From Siphonodentalium dalli (lineage: Eukaryota; Mollusca; Scaphopoda; Gadilida; Siphonodentaliidae), in the NCBI GenBank assembly GCA_032622095.1, contig CP136065.1, forward strand, positions 218,530,151 to 218,594,150: 64,000 nucleotides of DNA. Direction: 5' to 3'. Both the position numbers and the translations under genes were made by a program. Below the pieces are notes generated by a model that was not told where the DNA came from, searched no databases, and saw nothing but the letters and a program-made list of their open reading frames with translations. Each line of letters begins with the position of its first letter. The stretch's first letter is position 1. Of the stretch, positions 1-11,390 are shown piece after piece.

Positions 1-1512
1 AAATCGGATGACCCACCCCACCCCATCGGGCCCCCATATGAAGTTGTATAGAGTTTTGTGGATTTGGTTTGGTTTGTTGGGCTGTGGTGTATGGCACGGT
101 CTGGTTACCAAAGATACGGGGGTGTGGGGGTTGGGGTGTCTTCCCCCAACTATGGTCAAAATGTTCAACATCAGGAAATGTCATTCCTCACACATTTGTT
201 GGAAATTTCACACCACATATATGTTGTAATTGTTCTCATTGTCTGAACTTCCAACCATATAGTGGCGGATTTATTGTTTTTATACCAATAGTAGCATATT
301 TTTCTATATTTAGTCCCAATTTTGGTGTAAAATTACTATAGGATTTGAAATTTTTCAACGTTTGAGGAATCAGGTGGAAATTTCCAATAGTTGGAAAGTT
401 TGAGGTACCTGCCGGATAATTCCAAACCCAAGAGGTGCAAATTGTAAACATGGGAGTTTGGTCTGCGTGGTTATACAATGTCTCGGTCAGTAGGGAGTCT
501 GGTCCCTGGGCTCAATTTGCTGTATATATTTAAATGGCTTTCGTTCTCGTACGATCGCGTTCATCGACATCGACTCCCCTGTGCCCGGAGCTTCTTGAAA
601 GATGAATGCGAACAGAAAGGCCAATAGATCGTATTCGTATATTGGTAACGAATGGCAAATCGCTAGAGGTATGCTATCTTATAGAGCATAGTCAAGTTCG
701 CTAGCCTGTCCATTAGATACCGGCGCAGTTATTCTATAATGGAAGTATTACAATCAGTAAACATCAATATTCAGTTTGTGGGCCTGTCTCGTTTTGGTTC
801 TCTTCATAAAATGGCAGACAAAAACGTATTTACCGGAACTACACCGGATATTCCCACAGTGGTGAATTCCACATAGAAAAAGTTATGGAAAAGAGCCTCG
901 TCTCGGTCCACAACATCTTGGGATATACGTTGGGTTGATGCTGTTTTTGACAGTCCCGTGCCGTTACTCTTCTATAACATACTTTCATTGCAAAGAAGTA
1001 CGATATTTACACCTGGAGCCCGGATATTCACGTGAACCCTGAATGTGATTAATCATCTGACATGTCCGCGATTAATCTGTCATCAAAATTATATATATTT
1101 ACCGTGATAGAAAACGGTAAATGGGTGATACGATCGTTTAATATATCGCTACATACATTGTCCGATATCGCAACAAATCGAAATCCTCTGGGAAACAAGG
1201 CCCTGTTTACTAATAAATTTCGTTGCTTGGACATTCAGCGGACATCTGATATACGCATGTTTGATAATATCATGATTGGGAAAGGCCTCCCTCTATGTTC
1301 ATATACGCAAAGCGTCCATTTTACCTAATCCGAAGACATACAAGCCAGATAACACACGTCCATGATTCTGGGCGTAAAGTATGTTATTTAAGAGTAATAG
1401 AACTGGAATCGGTCCAAAACAGCATCAATCCAACCGATGTGCCGGGCTGGTGTGGACCGAGAAGACTTGTTGTAGAAGCTGATATAAAAGTTGCGGATGT
1501 TTATGGCAGCTG
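1..1512. other. Region with no recognised feature
   Basis: No supported gene, TIR pair or tandem array was seen. Open frames are short (under 95 codons), overlap on both strands and show no family motif. The final bases (from about 1496) form a short flank, GATGTTTATGGCAGCTG, that recurs immediately before the second 23-bp array at about 2123, so it belongs to the higher-order repeat that starts here. Confidence 0.6.
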
Positions 1513-2021
1513 TACGCGCCGGATTCCGTCTGTATCGTACGCCTGATTCCGTCTGTATCGTACGCCTGATTCCGTCTGTATCGTACGCCTGATTCCGTCT
1601 GTGTCGTACGCCTGATTCCGTCTGTATCGTACGCCTGATTCCGTCTGTATCGTACGCCTGATTCCGTCTGTGTCGTACGCCTCATTCCGTCTGTATCGTA
1701 CGCCTCATTCCGTCTGTATCGTACGCCTGATTCCGTCTGTATCGTACGCCTGATTCCGTCTGTGTCGTACGCCTGATTCCGTCTGTATCGTACGCCTGAT
1801 TCCGTCTGTATCGTACGCCTGTGTCGTACGCCTGATTCCGCCTGTATCGTACGCCTGATTCCGTCTGTATCGTACGCCTGATTCCGTCTGTGTCGTACGC
1901 CTGATTCCGTCTGTCGTACGCCTGATTCCGTCTGTATCGTACGCCTGATTCCGTCTGTATCGTACGCCTGATTCCGTCTGTATCGTACGCCTGATTCCGT
2001 CTGTATCGTACGCCTGATTCC
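1513..2021. repeat. 23-bp tandem repeat array 1 (about 22 units)
   Basis: The unit is ATTCCGTCTGTATCGTACG plus CCTG, 23 bp, with a common T-to-G variant at the TATCG position (TGTCG). A few units are internally deleted. Because 23 is not divisible by three, an open frame through the array passes through all three codon phases and gives a 23-residue repeating peptide. This explains the long minus-strand ORFs without invoking a gene. The array ends at a sequence that starts CAGATTGATATCTGG. Confidence 0.95.
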
Positions 2022-2139
2022 AGATTGATATCTGGATTCTGTTTACAGTGAAATTCAACAATTCAGTCATATTGCTTCATATGCATAATAAGCTTGCTCT
2101 TTTCAAATCTAATAAATTCATAGATGTTTATGGCAGCTG
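2022..2139. repeat. Higher-order spacer, copy 1
   Basis: This unique-looking spacer of about 115 bp separates arrays 1 and 2. It contains GATATCTGGATTCTG, CAATTCAGTCATATTGC and TAATAAGCTTGCTC. It is repeated almost exactly at 2672-2793 and 3191-3309, so array plus spacer forms a higher-order unit. Confidence 0.9.
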
Positions 2140-2671
2140 TACGCGCCGGATTCCGTCTGTATCGTACGCCGGATTCCGTCTGTATCGTACGCCTGATTCC
2201 GTCTGTATCGTACGCCTGATTCCGTCTGTGTCGTACGCCTGATTCCGTCTGTATCGTACGCCTGATTCCGTCTGTGTCGTACGCCTCATTCCGTCTGTAT
2301 CGTACGCCTCATTCCGTCTGTATCGTACGCCTGATTCCGTCTGTGTTGTACGCCTCATTCCGTCTGTATCGTACGCCTGATTCCGTCTGTATCGTACGCC
2401 TGATTCCGTCTGTATCGTACGCCTGATTCCGTCTGTGTCGTACGCCTGATTCCGTCTGTATCGTACCCCTGATTCCGTCTGTATCGTACGCATGTGTCGT
2501 ACGCCTGATTCCGCCTGTATCGTACGCCTGATTCCGTCTGTATCGTACGCCTGATTCCGTCTGTGTCGTACGCCTGATTCCGTCTGTCGTACGCCTGATT
2601 CCGTCTGTATCGTACGCCTGATTCCGTCTGTATTGTACGCCTGATTCCGTCTGTATCGTACGCCTGATTCC
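2140..2671. repeat. 23-bp tandem repeat array 2
   Basis: Same 23-bp unit as array 1, about 23 copies. The right half of arrays 1 and 2 shares the same pattern of variant and deleted units, 650 bp apart, showing amplification of a whole block rather than of single units. Confidence 0.95.
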
Positions 2672-2793
2672 AGATGGATATCTGGATTCTGTTTACAGTG
2701 AAATTCAACAATTCAGTCATATTGCTTCATATGCATAATAAGCTTGCTCTTTTCAAATCTAATAAATTCATAGATATTAATTAATATTCCCAA
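2672..2793. repeat. Higher-order spacer, copy 2
   Basis: A near-identical repeat of the 2022-2139 spacer. It ends with GATATTAATTAATATTCCC instead of the GATGTTTATGGCAGC flank of copy 1, and shares that ending with copy 3. Confidence 0.9.
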
Positions 2794-3190
2794 TATCGTA
2801 CGCCTGATTCCGTCTGTATCGTACGCCTGATTCCGTCTGTATCGTACGCCTGATTCCGTCTGTGTCGTACGCCTCATTCCGTCTGTATCGTACGCCTCAT
2901 TCCGTCTGTATCGTACGCCTGATTCCGTCTGTATCGTACGCCTGATTCCGTCTGTGTCGTACGCCTGATTCCGCGTGTATCGTACGCCTGATTCCGTCTG
3001 TATCGTACGCCTGTGTCGTACGCCTGATTCCGCCTGTATCGTACGCCTGATTCCGTCTGTATCGTACGCCTGATTCCGTCTGTGTCGTACGCCTGATTCC
3101 GTCTGTCGTACGCCTGATTCCGTCTGTATCGTACGCCTGATTCCGTCTGTATTGTACGCCTGATTCCGTCTGTATCGTACGCCTGATTCC
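2794..3190. repeat. 23-bp tandem repeat array 3
   Basis: Same 23-bp unit, about 17 copies. Its right part is a copy of array 2 shifted by 519 bp, including the same truncated units, so it arose by block duplication. Confidence 0.95.
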
Positions 3191-3309
3191 AGATGGATAT
3201 CTGGATTCTGTTTACAGTGAAATTCAACAATTCAGTCATATTGCTTCATATGCATAATAAGCTTGCTCTTTTCAAATCTAATAAATTCATAGATATTAAT
3301 TAATATTCC
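3191..3309. repeat. Higher-order spacer, copy 3
   Basis: The third copy of the spacer closes the array block. Its ending matches copy 2. Sequence after about 3310 is not part of the repeat. Confidence 0.9.
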
Positions 3310-3403
3310 CACTTTGAATATCACTGAAGTAACGTACTTCGTTTCCATGCACCACACGCTAACCCGGTGGGGCTTTATTATTTTATCACCGCCACTATTG
3401 GAT

Positions 3404-3742
3404 CAGCCTGTTCTCCAGAAAACCCGAACATTATCTGCTTCTAATAGACTTGCTTTAGGTAATCTGCTACAATCGGCTCATTTTGGGTAGATTATGAGCT
3501 TTTAGTCATATTATCGACTAATAATGGGGCCATTCTAAGCAGACTATGTGCGGACAATGACACAAATAATCCAACTCACGATTTTTCAGGCAAAATCTCT
3601 TTAACGTGGGTTTTCATTGTGGCCCGCGCCATAAAACGAAATAACGGCTATGAGTACATTATCTGCTTATTTCAAATAATCACATTATGAACCTATTTCG
3701 CATATAGGTCGATTATGTGCGTATTAGCGCGAGGATATGTTG
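3404..3742 (-). mobile_element. Non-autonomous element, family A (reverse copy)
   Basis: Family A is recognised by one end reading CTGCAACATATCC, the other end reading GAACAGGCTG, and a conserved core around TTATTCCGTTTTATGGCGC. An internal inverted pair flanks TATCGACTCAAAATGAG. Other copies are at 19041-19884, 19882-20592, 28790-29061, 30097-30383 and 51577-51893. Copies are about 270-340 bp without insertions and lack coding capacity. The superfamily is not determined. Confidence 0.75.
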
Positions 3743-4138
3743 ATTGGATGGCGAATTATTGGGAAGGAAAACATTTCTGCCATGGGTTTAAAGGGAGACT
3801 ATTCGCCATTTGCAATAGATTCCCGGTAATAACAACGATCTAATATCGATAACATATAGAAAAATAATTAATTTGAGACGAAGATTTCTTCTGCAATCGT
3901 TCTTGTTAACAGGTTATCTTAAAATCGAATTTAATAGTATAATATAAATATACTTTCTGGCGCCAGCCATGAACTAAGTTACGAATTTCCATGTGTAAGA
4001 CGTAATTAAATTAATTGACATATAGTGCATTGGAAAATGCGTGGCCACATCGTGTAAACAATTGTTTATACGGGGCATGAACAAAAGCCACTGACTGTAC
4101 AATAATATTTATTCGTATCTGGGAATAATATGCATATA
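3743..4138. other. Region with no recognised feature
   Basis: AT-rich sequence between two dispersed repeats. No gene, TIR or array was seen. Confidence 0.5.
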
Positions 4139-4632
4139 ATATGAATCGTACGTGACGCGTACATGTAGTGGAGCAACCACACATGGTGTGCCTCAAATTT
4201 GCCTTTTTTCGGCGACATAACGCTGAGAATAATTTATGTAACACCATGCAGTGGTCACGACGGAGACGACATGCCAAATTGACAAGACGTGTCGTGGATT
4301 GTAAAATCTTGTCTGGATTATCGTCATTACTTCTTCATTTTTCGTTTTCATCAAGCTGACCAACGAAATTGGTCTAAATGAAATTAATAGACCCAGTTAA
4401 ATCGCATGTGAGATCTTCGTAAGTTGTGAAGTAGTTACTTTCATTTTTATCGCGATGCTTCATTTCCAATTCCTCGTTTTTTTTCCAATCTCCACACGGT
4501 TGCTAACCGGAAGTCACGTGACAATTTCTCCAAAATCTATACCCGCGATCTTGAAAAATCACTGATGGATATAGAAAAATTTATATGACGTCATTCACCT
4601 GCCTTATGTATAAGCACCTTTGGTGGTTGCTA
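4139..4632. repeat. Dispersed repeat of about 490 bp, copy 1
   Basis: This stretch is repeated with high similarity (by eye roughly 90-95%) at 50890-51369 in the same orientation. Shared landmarks are CAAATTTGCCTTTTTTCGGC, GGTTGCTAACCGGAAGTCAC and AAGCACC.TTGGTGGTTGCT. The short ORFs on both strands are not conserved between copies, so I do not call a gene. At 4632 the copy is interrupted by a Helitron-like insertion at TA-rich sequence. Confidence 0.85.
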
Positions 4633-4637
4633 ATATA

Positions 4638-4853
4638 CTAGCTGGTGTGCCCGACTTCGTCCGGCTATTTAGGGATTTCTTTGTGGTCGCCTCCGTATGA
4701 TCAAGGCCAAGGTCGCACGTGAAATCGGACCCGCCCATATTGTTCCCGGGATCAAAGTAGGCCCACATACACAATTTAATTCCGATCGGTCGAGCAGTGT
4801 TCGAGTCTATAACACACACACATACACACAGACAGAAGTTCCAAAATATATAA
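4638..4853 (-). mobile_element. Helitron-like non-autonomous element, short copy (reverse)
   Basis: Read on the minus strand, the element starts TCCTTATATATTTTGG and ends with a hairpin (GCCGGACGAAGTCGGGC) followed by CTAG at a T. TC at one end, and a hairpin about 10 nt before CTRR at the other, are Helitron hallmarks. It carries a CA/GT microsatellite near the 5' end. Longer relatives are at 10768-12312 and 30672-31426. No Rep/helicase is present. Confidence 0.55.
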
Positions 4854-5012
4854 GGATTAACTGTCATGTGGACTGTTTTTATGGAGATGTAACGGTGAGG
4901 TAAGTGGACATAACTTGTGTAAAACCCGAAGGGTTTTACATACAAGTTATGTCCACTAACCTCACCGTTACATCTCCATAAAAATAGTCCACATGACAGT
5001 TAATCCTTATAT
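4848..5012. repeat. Near-perfect hairpin with arms of about 80 bp
   Basis: The arms pair around a GAA loop at about 4928-4930, flanked by AAAACCC and GGGTTTT. Landmarks are GATGTAACGGTGAGG in the left arm and CCTCACCGTTACATC in the right. The only visible mismatches are a 2-bp insertion near the loop and one or two substitutions. The outer end of the left arm coincides with the end of the adjacent Helitron-like copy. Confidence 0.95.
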
Positions 5013-6242
5013 TTATATACATTTAGCGAAAAAGCCACTTTTGTAAATATATTTAAATCGAAAAGTGTACGTGACAAGATCAGCCCAAATACCCAATAGC
5101 ACCCTTGGCAAAAGTTAATAGGAACAATTTCTCTTCATGTTGAAACCCGATGATGTATTAAGTCAATCCTGCGCGAGTCAAAATGCGCCCAAAGCATTAC
5201 GCGTTCGTCTTTCCAAACCTAATGACGTATCGATGGTGTTATTAGCTTGGTGTTATGAGGCGTTGCGCATTCACCGAGAAATAACTGCAACTAGCCACGT
5301 GGGCGCCGACCAATCATAATGCTGGATTTAGTGATGACAACACATAGTGTGTAAATATATAATAGGTAACATTTATTTGGTACATTTGCCTGCTGAAAAC
5401 TGTACCAACATATCTCGATGAGGAGCGTTCTATTTTTCACCCACTGACCGACGGGGCGAAGCCACGCCCAGTGGGTGTATTACAATCGAAGGACTCATGC
5501 GTTTCTGCTGAACTGAACTGACCATGCGTTTCTGCTGAGCTGCACTGACGTTTGATCGCAAAATAAAATTATAATCATTATGAAAGCGCACGCTTGGATA
5601 ACACCACCATAAACAGTTTCATATTATGTTGATCCCATATCGTCAATAAAATTAGAGTTCTAATTGATAAAACTAAGAGGTACTGCTAAGATATTTCTGC
5701 CAATTTGGTAAATAGATTCAGGTGGAACTGAAACTTGAGAGATTATCAATTTCAGCCAATTGAAACGCGAACGGGTTAAGTTGGGGAGCAACGCACGCGC
5801 GGCGAAATGACGTCATCGTAAACAAGGCGCCTCTTCAAGTTCAAATCGTACATGCCTCGCTTGAAGATGAATTCGGCTCGGAAGCGTTTTACTTTGTGGT
5901 GGGATTTAAATTTAAATATTCTTAGTTACATGTATATATTGATGTGTTTACACGCGAGCTTCTATGACGACTTGAAGGAATTCTCGGATGTTCTGAACTT
6001 ATTGAAGTGAAGTGAAATTTCGGTCGTCGACTCCCGATGCTGCTGAGTTCATGGGACAAACTGATTTGACTGGTACAGGGTGTGACATTATTTATCTATG
6101 ATGCCCTATGGGGGAAGTATATGACTGAAAGTAAATAGTGTTGATAGATGTTTTAATATATAAACTTCACTATTTACAAAACATGCAAACAAAAACAATT
6201 GAAGAAAAACAAATAACAGAAACAAAATAAGTTACGAATGTT
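5013..6242. other. Region with no recognised gene
   Basis: Nothing coding could be supported. A short tandem duplication, GCGTTTCTGCTGAACTGA-like, occurs at about 5498-5546, and an imperfect palindrome around CCACTGACC..AGTGGG sits at about 5440-5475. The 60-codon frame at 5137-5319 contains a partly repeated peptide caused by an internal DNA repeat and has no recognisable domain. Confidence 0.5.
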
Positions 6243-7231
6243 TCGATTTGAGGCACGGTTTACCGAAGCTAAAATATAATTTAGTGGACGAGGTTGACAA
6301 ATTACATATAATTTAGGATGCCCTGTTGTCAAAAAAACGCAAATTACATATAAAATAGGATACCCTTTTGTCCCAAAAACGCAAAGCATTCACCGAAAAC
6401 AACAATCATAAACTGCAGTGATCGCCAGTAGTTTAAAGAATGATGTGAAGTCACCACACGGCTGATATTAAACGTGTGTCTTACCGTAATTATGAAACTG
6501 CTTTTATGGGCAAATTATGTGATAAAACTATTACGTCGCACACAGACCTCTACTTGCTTTTTTAAAGTTATCAGCCATTTGACAAGGTTGAGTTAAATAT
6601 AAGTAATGGATTTTGATGTTGTTGCATTACATAGAGTATAGTTACAAGTTATGTGCATCAATACTCAATGGATTCAAATCAACATCATTTTTAAAATATA
6701 TTTTAAATTCAAAAATACTTCATTCTAAAGAAAATCGAAGAGGTAGGTCTTGTTAAAATTTCTCAAAATTTGCACTATATGGGGATGGAATTTTGTGCTT
6801 GGTACACTATACAGGAATTACATCAGCAGCATTTCCACGATGGATACTTGCCTTTTGCTGTTTAGGAAAAACAAGGCGGAAGTTTACACGGAAGAGGAGG
6901 TCGCCATTAAAGGAATTTTTGTAACGGGAAGCCCCGATGCTTTGATAAATACAATGTGGTTTATCACACAATTTGCCCATAAAAGCAGTTTCATAATTAC
7001 CGATAAGACACACGTTTAATATCAGCGCGTGCGATGACGTCAAGTCGTTCTTTAAATGAATTGCGATCGCTGCAGTTTATGATCGTTGTTTTCGATGAAA
7101 ACTTCGCGTTGCTTCGCGTTGATTTGATCATGTGGTAAAAGATATCTCACACTCGTCCTAATTTATACGTAATTTATCAACCTCGTCGACTAAATTATAT
7201 TTGAGCCTCGGTAAACCTCGGCTCAAATCGA
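6243..7231. mobile_element. Foldback/TIR element (family B)
   Basis: Long inverted repeats bound this segment of about 990 bp. The left end begins TCGATTTGAGGCACGG and the right end finishes GGCTCAAATCGA. Shared arm landmarks are ATATAATTTAGTGGACGAGG on the left, inverted in 7158-7200, and AATTATGAAACTGC at 6490, inverted at 6980-6998. Arms total about 280 bp each with scattered divergence. The short ORFs at 6750-7043 cross an arm and are not credible genes. No clean TSD was identified. Confidence 0.75.
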
Positions 7232-8411
7232 ATTTAGTGAACTCGGTTGATAAATTCCGTATAAAATAGAAACTCATGTGAGATGTCGAACGGAAATGAA
7301 CGTCGATGTGTGACGAATATCTATAATTTACGTAGAGGGCTACAAAGACAAGAAACGGAATGAATTCATCAAGAAAATTCCCCCCTAAAATGTTTTCTGT
7401 CTGAAGAGTTCCCACTGTCCGGTATCTGTATACAAAGAATTTCATCTGAGTGCCTTGAACCGGATTTTATTACGCATAATACTGTTCTGTTGAGTGGGCG
7501 CAGAAACACTTTCTCTCAGTGATTAGTCTGGGCTATCAATAGCACAGCAGAAGGAATTGTCGCATATGTTGTCAGCGATTCAAACATCATCGAAACAAGA
7601 AACTAATGCAGATGTCATCATCGAAGAGATAGATAATGTTAAAAATCCAGTTATCGAATCGTCTAGACTAAGAAACGTTTAATTGTTGAAGAGCTCAACG
7701 GGGGGAACGGTCTGCCAATGACATTCAGCTTTAATGGAGAGAAGATAAAATGCATGAATATATACTGTGCGCCACAACATGGAAAAGTACACGAGGAATG
7801 AAATGTTACACGCTGTCTTCACGGGGGGGGGGGTATTTTTTCCGGGCACGTATGCCGGGGTGGGTGGGTTGTCAATGGGCCAACAAACAATGTTATCTGC
7901 AACTCAAAAACTTTTTTCCTGCAAGTTTTTTGACTGTTTTTGCAATGAGTTTGGCTTAAAACACCTTAGAATAAGAGAAATAATGTAATTCTAATTGCTA
8001 GACTGACTGCATGCAGTTATCGTGTTGTATTTTGTTGCACATTTTGAAATCCAAGATGGCCGCTGGCAGCCATGTCAATGTTAACATCCATGACAAATAA
8101 TATGCACAGAAATTCATATACAGCTGTTTACAGTGAATTTCCCACCGCAAATCTCTGTTTTAGTGTTAAAAGGGGGTGGGTGTCCAAAAATGGTCGGAAA
8201 AAACTGCCGAAAACGGAAAATAATTTGTACGCGGATGTGGGTCGGTCGAAAGGTAAAAATCAGCATTCGTGCCTGAAATTTTTTTCCACCCCCCCCCCCC
8301 CCCCCGCTGTCTTCGCTAAAATTAAGTTGATTCATTTATAAAGATTGTCTCGTTTATATTATGTGTTGTGTAATATAAATATAAATTAAATCGGTTGATC
8401 TAATTAATAAC
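7232..8411. other. Region with poly-G/poly-C tracts, no gene recognised
   Basis: It contains a G-run at about 7824-7834 and a 17-bp C-run at 8289-8305. Around them is GGTCGGAAAAAACTG, which resembles the neighbourhood of the G/C tracts at 31.9 and 33.6 kb, suggesting an old dispersed repeat with a homopolymer core. ORFs here encode low-complexity glycine or proline stretches and are rejected. Confidence 0.5.
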
Positions 8412-8560
8412 GAGGTTAATACTTGGTTAGTTTGATATCGGTCGAGATATATCAGCCTTCGTTAACTACATATCAGACTACGACCTTCAATCTCAGGCTG
8501 ATAAGAAATTACAGCGTGCTGATAACTCGGTCGATATCAAACTCACCAATTAATAACCTC
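8412..8560. repeat. Imperfect hairpin of about 150 bp
   Basis: The left arm (GAGGTTAATACTTGG, then GTTTGATATCGGTCGAG) pairs with the right arm (CTCGGTCGATATCAAAC, then AATTAATAACCTC). Arms are about 42 bp with several mismatches and the loop is about 60 bp. It could be a small MITE; no TSD was seen. Confidence 0.75.
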
Positions 8561-8695
8561 TAATTACAACTCGTCAATATATTATATAAGATGTAAATTT
8601 TGTGATTTCGTTTACGCTCTACCCGCTATCCAATCAACCTTATGTTAAAACAAATGAGCTGACATTCGAATGGAGAGTAATGGTATTACTATATA

Positions 8696-9080
8696 CACGG
8701 CGGGGAATCTCGTGGTTTCGAGTTGATGAGTACCACGCATTTAAAATGGCGGAGGAGTTCGCAAACACAACCAGGAACGAGGAAAAAGGTATTAAACTAG
8801 GATAATGATATGTTAAATAGTATTTTGGCAGTTGTTTGCTCAAAAAGTTGTCAGTCGAAGGATTATCCTATAGATGTATAGACTTGTGTATTCCACGAAC
8901 CTCCGCCTGGCAACTTTAGTCAGAGTGTTATTTCCGAACAAAAATTTGTTTTAAAAATAAACAAGCTCATGCTCGTAACGTTCAAAATGCTATGTTGTAT
9001 GTCAGTTCCTCATATATTATATTTTTGTGCGTGTGTACATTTTGAATGCGTGGTACTCACCAACCTCGAAAGTTCCTTGG
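8696..9080 (+). mobile_element. Transib-like MITE, copy A (right end lost)
   Basis: Begins CACGGCGGGGAATCTCGTGG and continues with a GAGTACCACGCAT..AAAATGGCGGAGG subterminal block. It is homologous along its length to copy B at 18450-18944 read in reverse. The right side keeps TTTTGAATGCGTGGTACTC but stops after CCTCGAAA, so the terminal 20 bp of the right TIR are missing or replaced. The family assignment rests on the CAC terminus and on the 5-bp TSD of copy B. Confidence 0.65.
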
Positions 9081-10155
9081 TGAACATGATCTCGATTCGC
9101 GCCCTTTCGATAGTTAACAATGGTTACATTAACCATATACAGCTGCAAGGGATGGTAGAGAGAAGATCTGGCAACTAACTTTCTTTACAAGGATATTGTA
9201 ACGGGAATAACTCTGCAAGGCAAGTTAGGACAAAAACCTAAATGATTCGTTCCATTGTAACTTACCATGATGTAATACCTACCAAATTTCAAGTCCCAAT
9301 CTTTTAAACTTTCTGAGAAATAAGGGTTAAAAACGTATTAAGTATACTACATACTGAAATAAAAACGAATAACAACATACTATATAATAAAATAATAGTA
9401 GCAATAATCCGACGGCGGATAAAACCATTGGTTCGACTACCTCCAAATCCAGCATAACGAGGCTTTAAAGCTGAAACCTCTCTTCACAGTGCTGTCTTGG
9501 TGATAGGGAAAATATCCAGGGAATATTAGGACAAGAAAGAATGATTAAATATCGTATTCATGGATGTCAAGTAAGCCTATGATGTCGTCTGCCACATCAG
9601 TCTACTACGTAGACTTTAATCACGGACAAAGAGCTGTCTCTGATAAATGACATACACACCATGGTGCTTGCTACGAGTGCAAATAAGTGGAAAGTATCTG
9701 ACAAATTCCAAGTATACACACAGAGTAAAGGCCGTGTAGACGGACGCGAACATACGACTTCTGCATACGACGCTCATTTAGAACAAACTTAATAGCATTG
9801 ATGTATGTATTTACGCGGCGGCCACAGTATTTATCGCAAGAATGTGACTTTTGTTCGGTTTGAGCGTCGCTAAATGATCGTTTAGTCGGATGTTAACGGC
9901 TTATTCAATGACGGAGATATACGAAGTTACCGAATGTGGTATCTATTAACATTGCCCGGAATAAACAAAATGGCAATGTCGAATAGTTAAATTTATACAA
10001 AGGAAATCACACTAGCATTGCAATGGCACGACGTCTTGTATAACACGACCCTTGCATCTTTTAAAAAACACGCTTCAGAAAGAGAATGTTTTAGTGGTTA
10101 ACTAACAATCGGGGGGGGGCATTCTACTCTCAGTGCAAGCCGGCCTGCAAAAATT
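9081..10155. other. Region with no recognised feature
   Basis: No credible gene or repeat pair was seen. A 9-bp G-run lies at about 10111-10119 just before the composite inverted element. Confidence 0.5.
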
Positions 10156-10767
10156 GGTGTGACTAATTACGCCCGGGGTCGCCTCCATGGGTCCGTGGAC
10201 ACTATATCTCGACGTTATAAGGTAGTGTCATACCACCTGAGGGCAACCTCGAGGATTTTACTCGCTCGCAGGTTTCCGGCCGGTGTTATTAACCCCGCAA
10301 ATGCCGATATTAGCTAAGAGAGCCCGGGAGCGCCCGGTTGTCTTCGTGTGTTTTCGGACAGTATATTTTGGTGATGCGTGGTAGTGCAATACACCTGAGT
10401 GTGACTTCCAAATATTGACACGTTGATGCGTCCACGGCCGTTGTTATTAACCCCTCAAAAACGGTAAAATACCATATACACAAAAAGTTTACTCGCTCGC
10501 TCGACTCCGGTCGATGTTATTAACCCCGCAAATGCCGATATTGGATAAGAGACGGGTGTATTCGCGTGGTTTCGGGCAGTATATTTTGATGATGCGTGGT
10601 AGTGCAATATCACCTGAGTGTGACATCCAAATATTGACTAGTTGACGCGTTAATGGCCGGTGTTATTAACCCCTCAAATTCCGGTAAAATACAATATAAA
10701 CAAAAGGAGCCCGGGACAGGCCGTGACCGCCCGGGCGCCCCATGGGCCCGTGGACAATATATATATC

Positions 10768-11390
10768 TATTATATATTTTGGAAGATCTGTCTGTCTGTG
10801 TGTCTGTGTGTCTGTGTGTCTGTGTGTGTGTTCGCGATGAACTCGAAAACGTCCCAACCGATTTCGATGAAACTTGGTATGTGGGGGTATTTTCGGCCGG
10901 GGACGAACATAGGCATATTAATTTGTCCGTGCGACGTCACCTTGACCTTGAAATCGGGTCATTTCAAGGTCAAACGCCCGAATATCACGGGATTTCGATG
11001 AAACTTGGTATGTGGGGGTACTTTCTTATGGCGAGTCTCATAAGCTTATTCATTTGCCCGTGCGACGTGACCTTGACCTTGAAATCCGGTAACTTCAAGG
11101 TCAAATCGCCAATTTTTATGGGATTTCGACGAAATTTGATACGTTGGGTTACTTTTGTTCACCGATTGTTTTGGACGGGTCCAATCGTGACCCCGACCAG
11201 ACCTTGACCTTCAAATGATCAATTCAAGGTCAAATCGGGTAAAACCGGATGGATTTCGACGGGCACGTTTGTCGGGTACTTGTGTCCGGGCAGTGTTTTG
11301 GACTGGTCAAATCGTTACCCCCACTTGACCTTGACCTTCAAAATGGACAATTCAAGGTCAAAGCCCGGACGAAGTCGGGTCACCTTCTAG
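10768..11390 (+). mobile_element. Helitron-like unit 1, rich in TGACCTTGACCTT blocks
   Basis: The 5' end reads TCTATTATATATTTTGG and the 3' end is a hairpin (CCCGGACGAAGTCGGG) with CTAG 7 nt further on, followed by T. A TG/TC microsatellite follows the 5' end. The body repeats a module with GATTTCGATGAAACTTGG, GTGCGACGTGACC and TGACCTTGACCTT paired with an inverted CAAGGTCAA. Overlapping ORFs (for example 10653-11207) simply read these modules in several frames and are not a recognised protein. Confidence 0.6.

Noticed and set aside
1513-3190. CRISPR-like array
   Set aside because: The units are directly adjacent 23-bp repeats with no unique spacers, and the genome is clearly eukaryotic.
1705-3239. 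Minus-strand proteins of about 120 residues with a 23-residue repeat
   Set aside because: They are the automatic translation of a 23-bp tandem repeat through three phases.
5137-5319. 60-codon ORF
   Set aside because: Short, unsupported, and contains an internal DNA repeat that explains the peptide pattern.
8602-8843. Overlapping 67-codon ORFs on both strands
   Set aside because: They run into the end of the Transib-like MITE copy A and have no motif.
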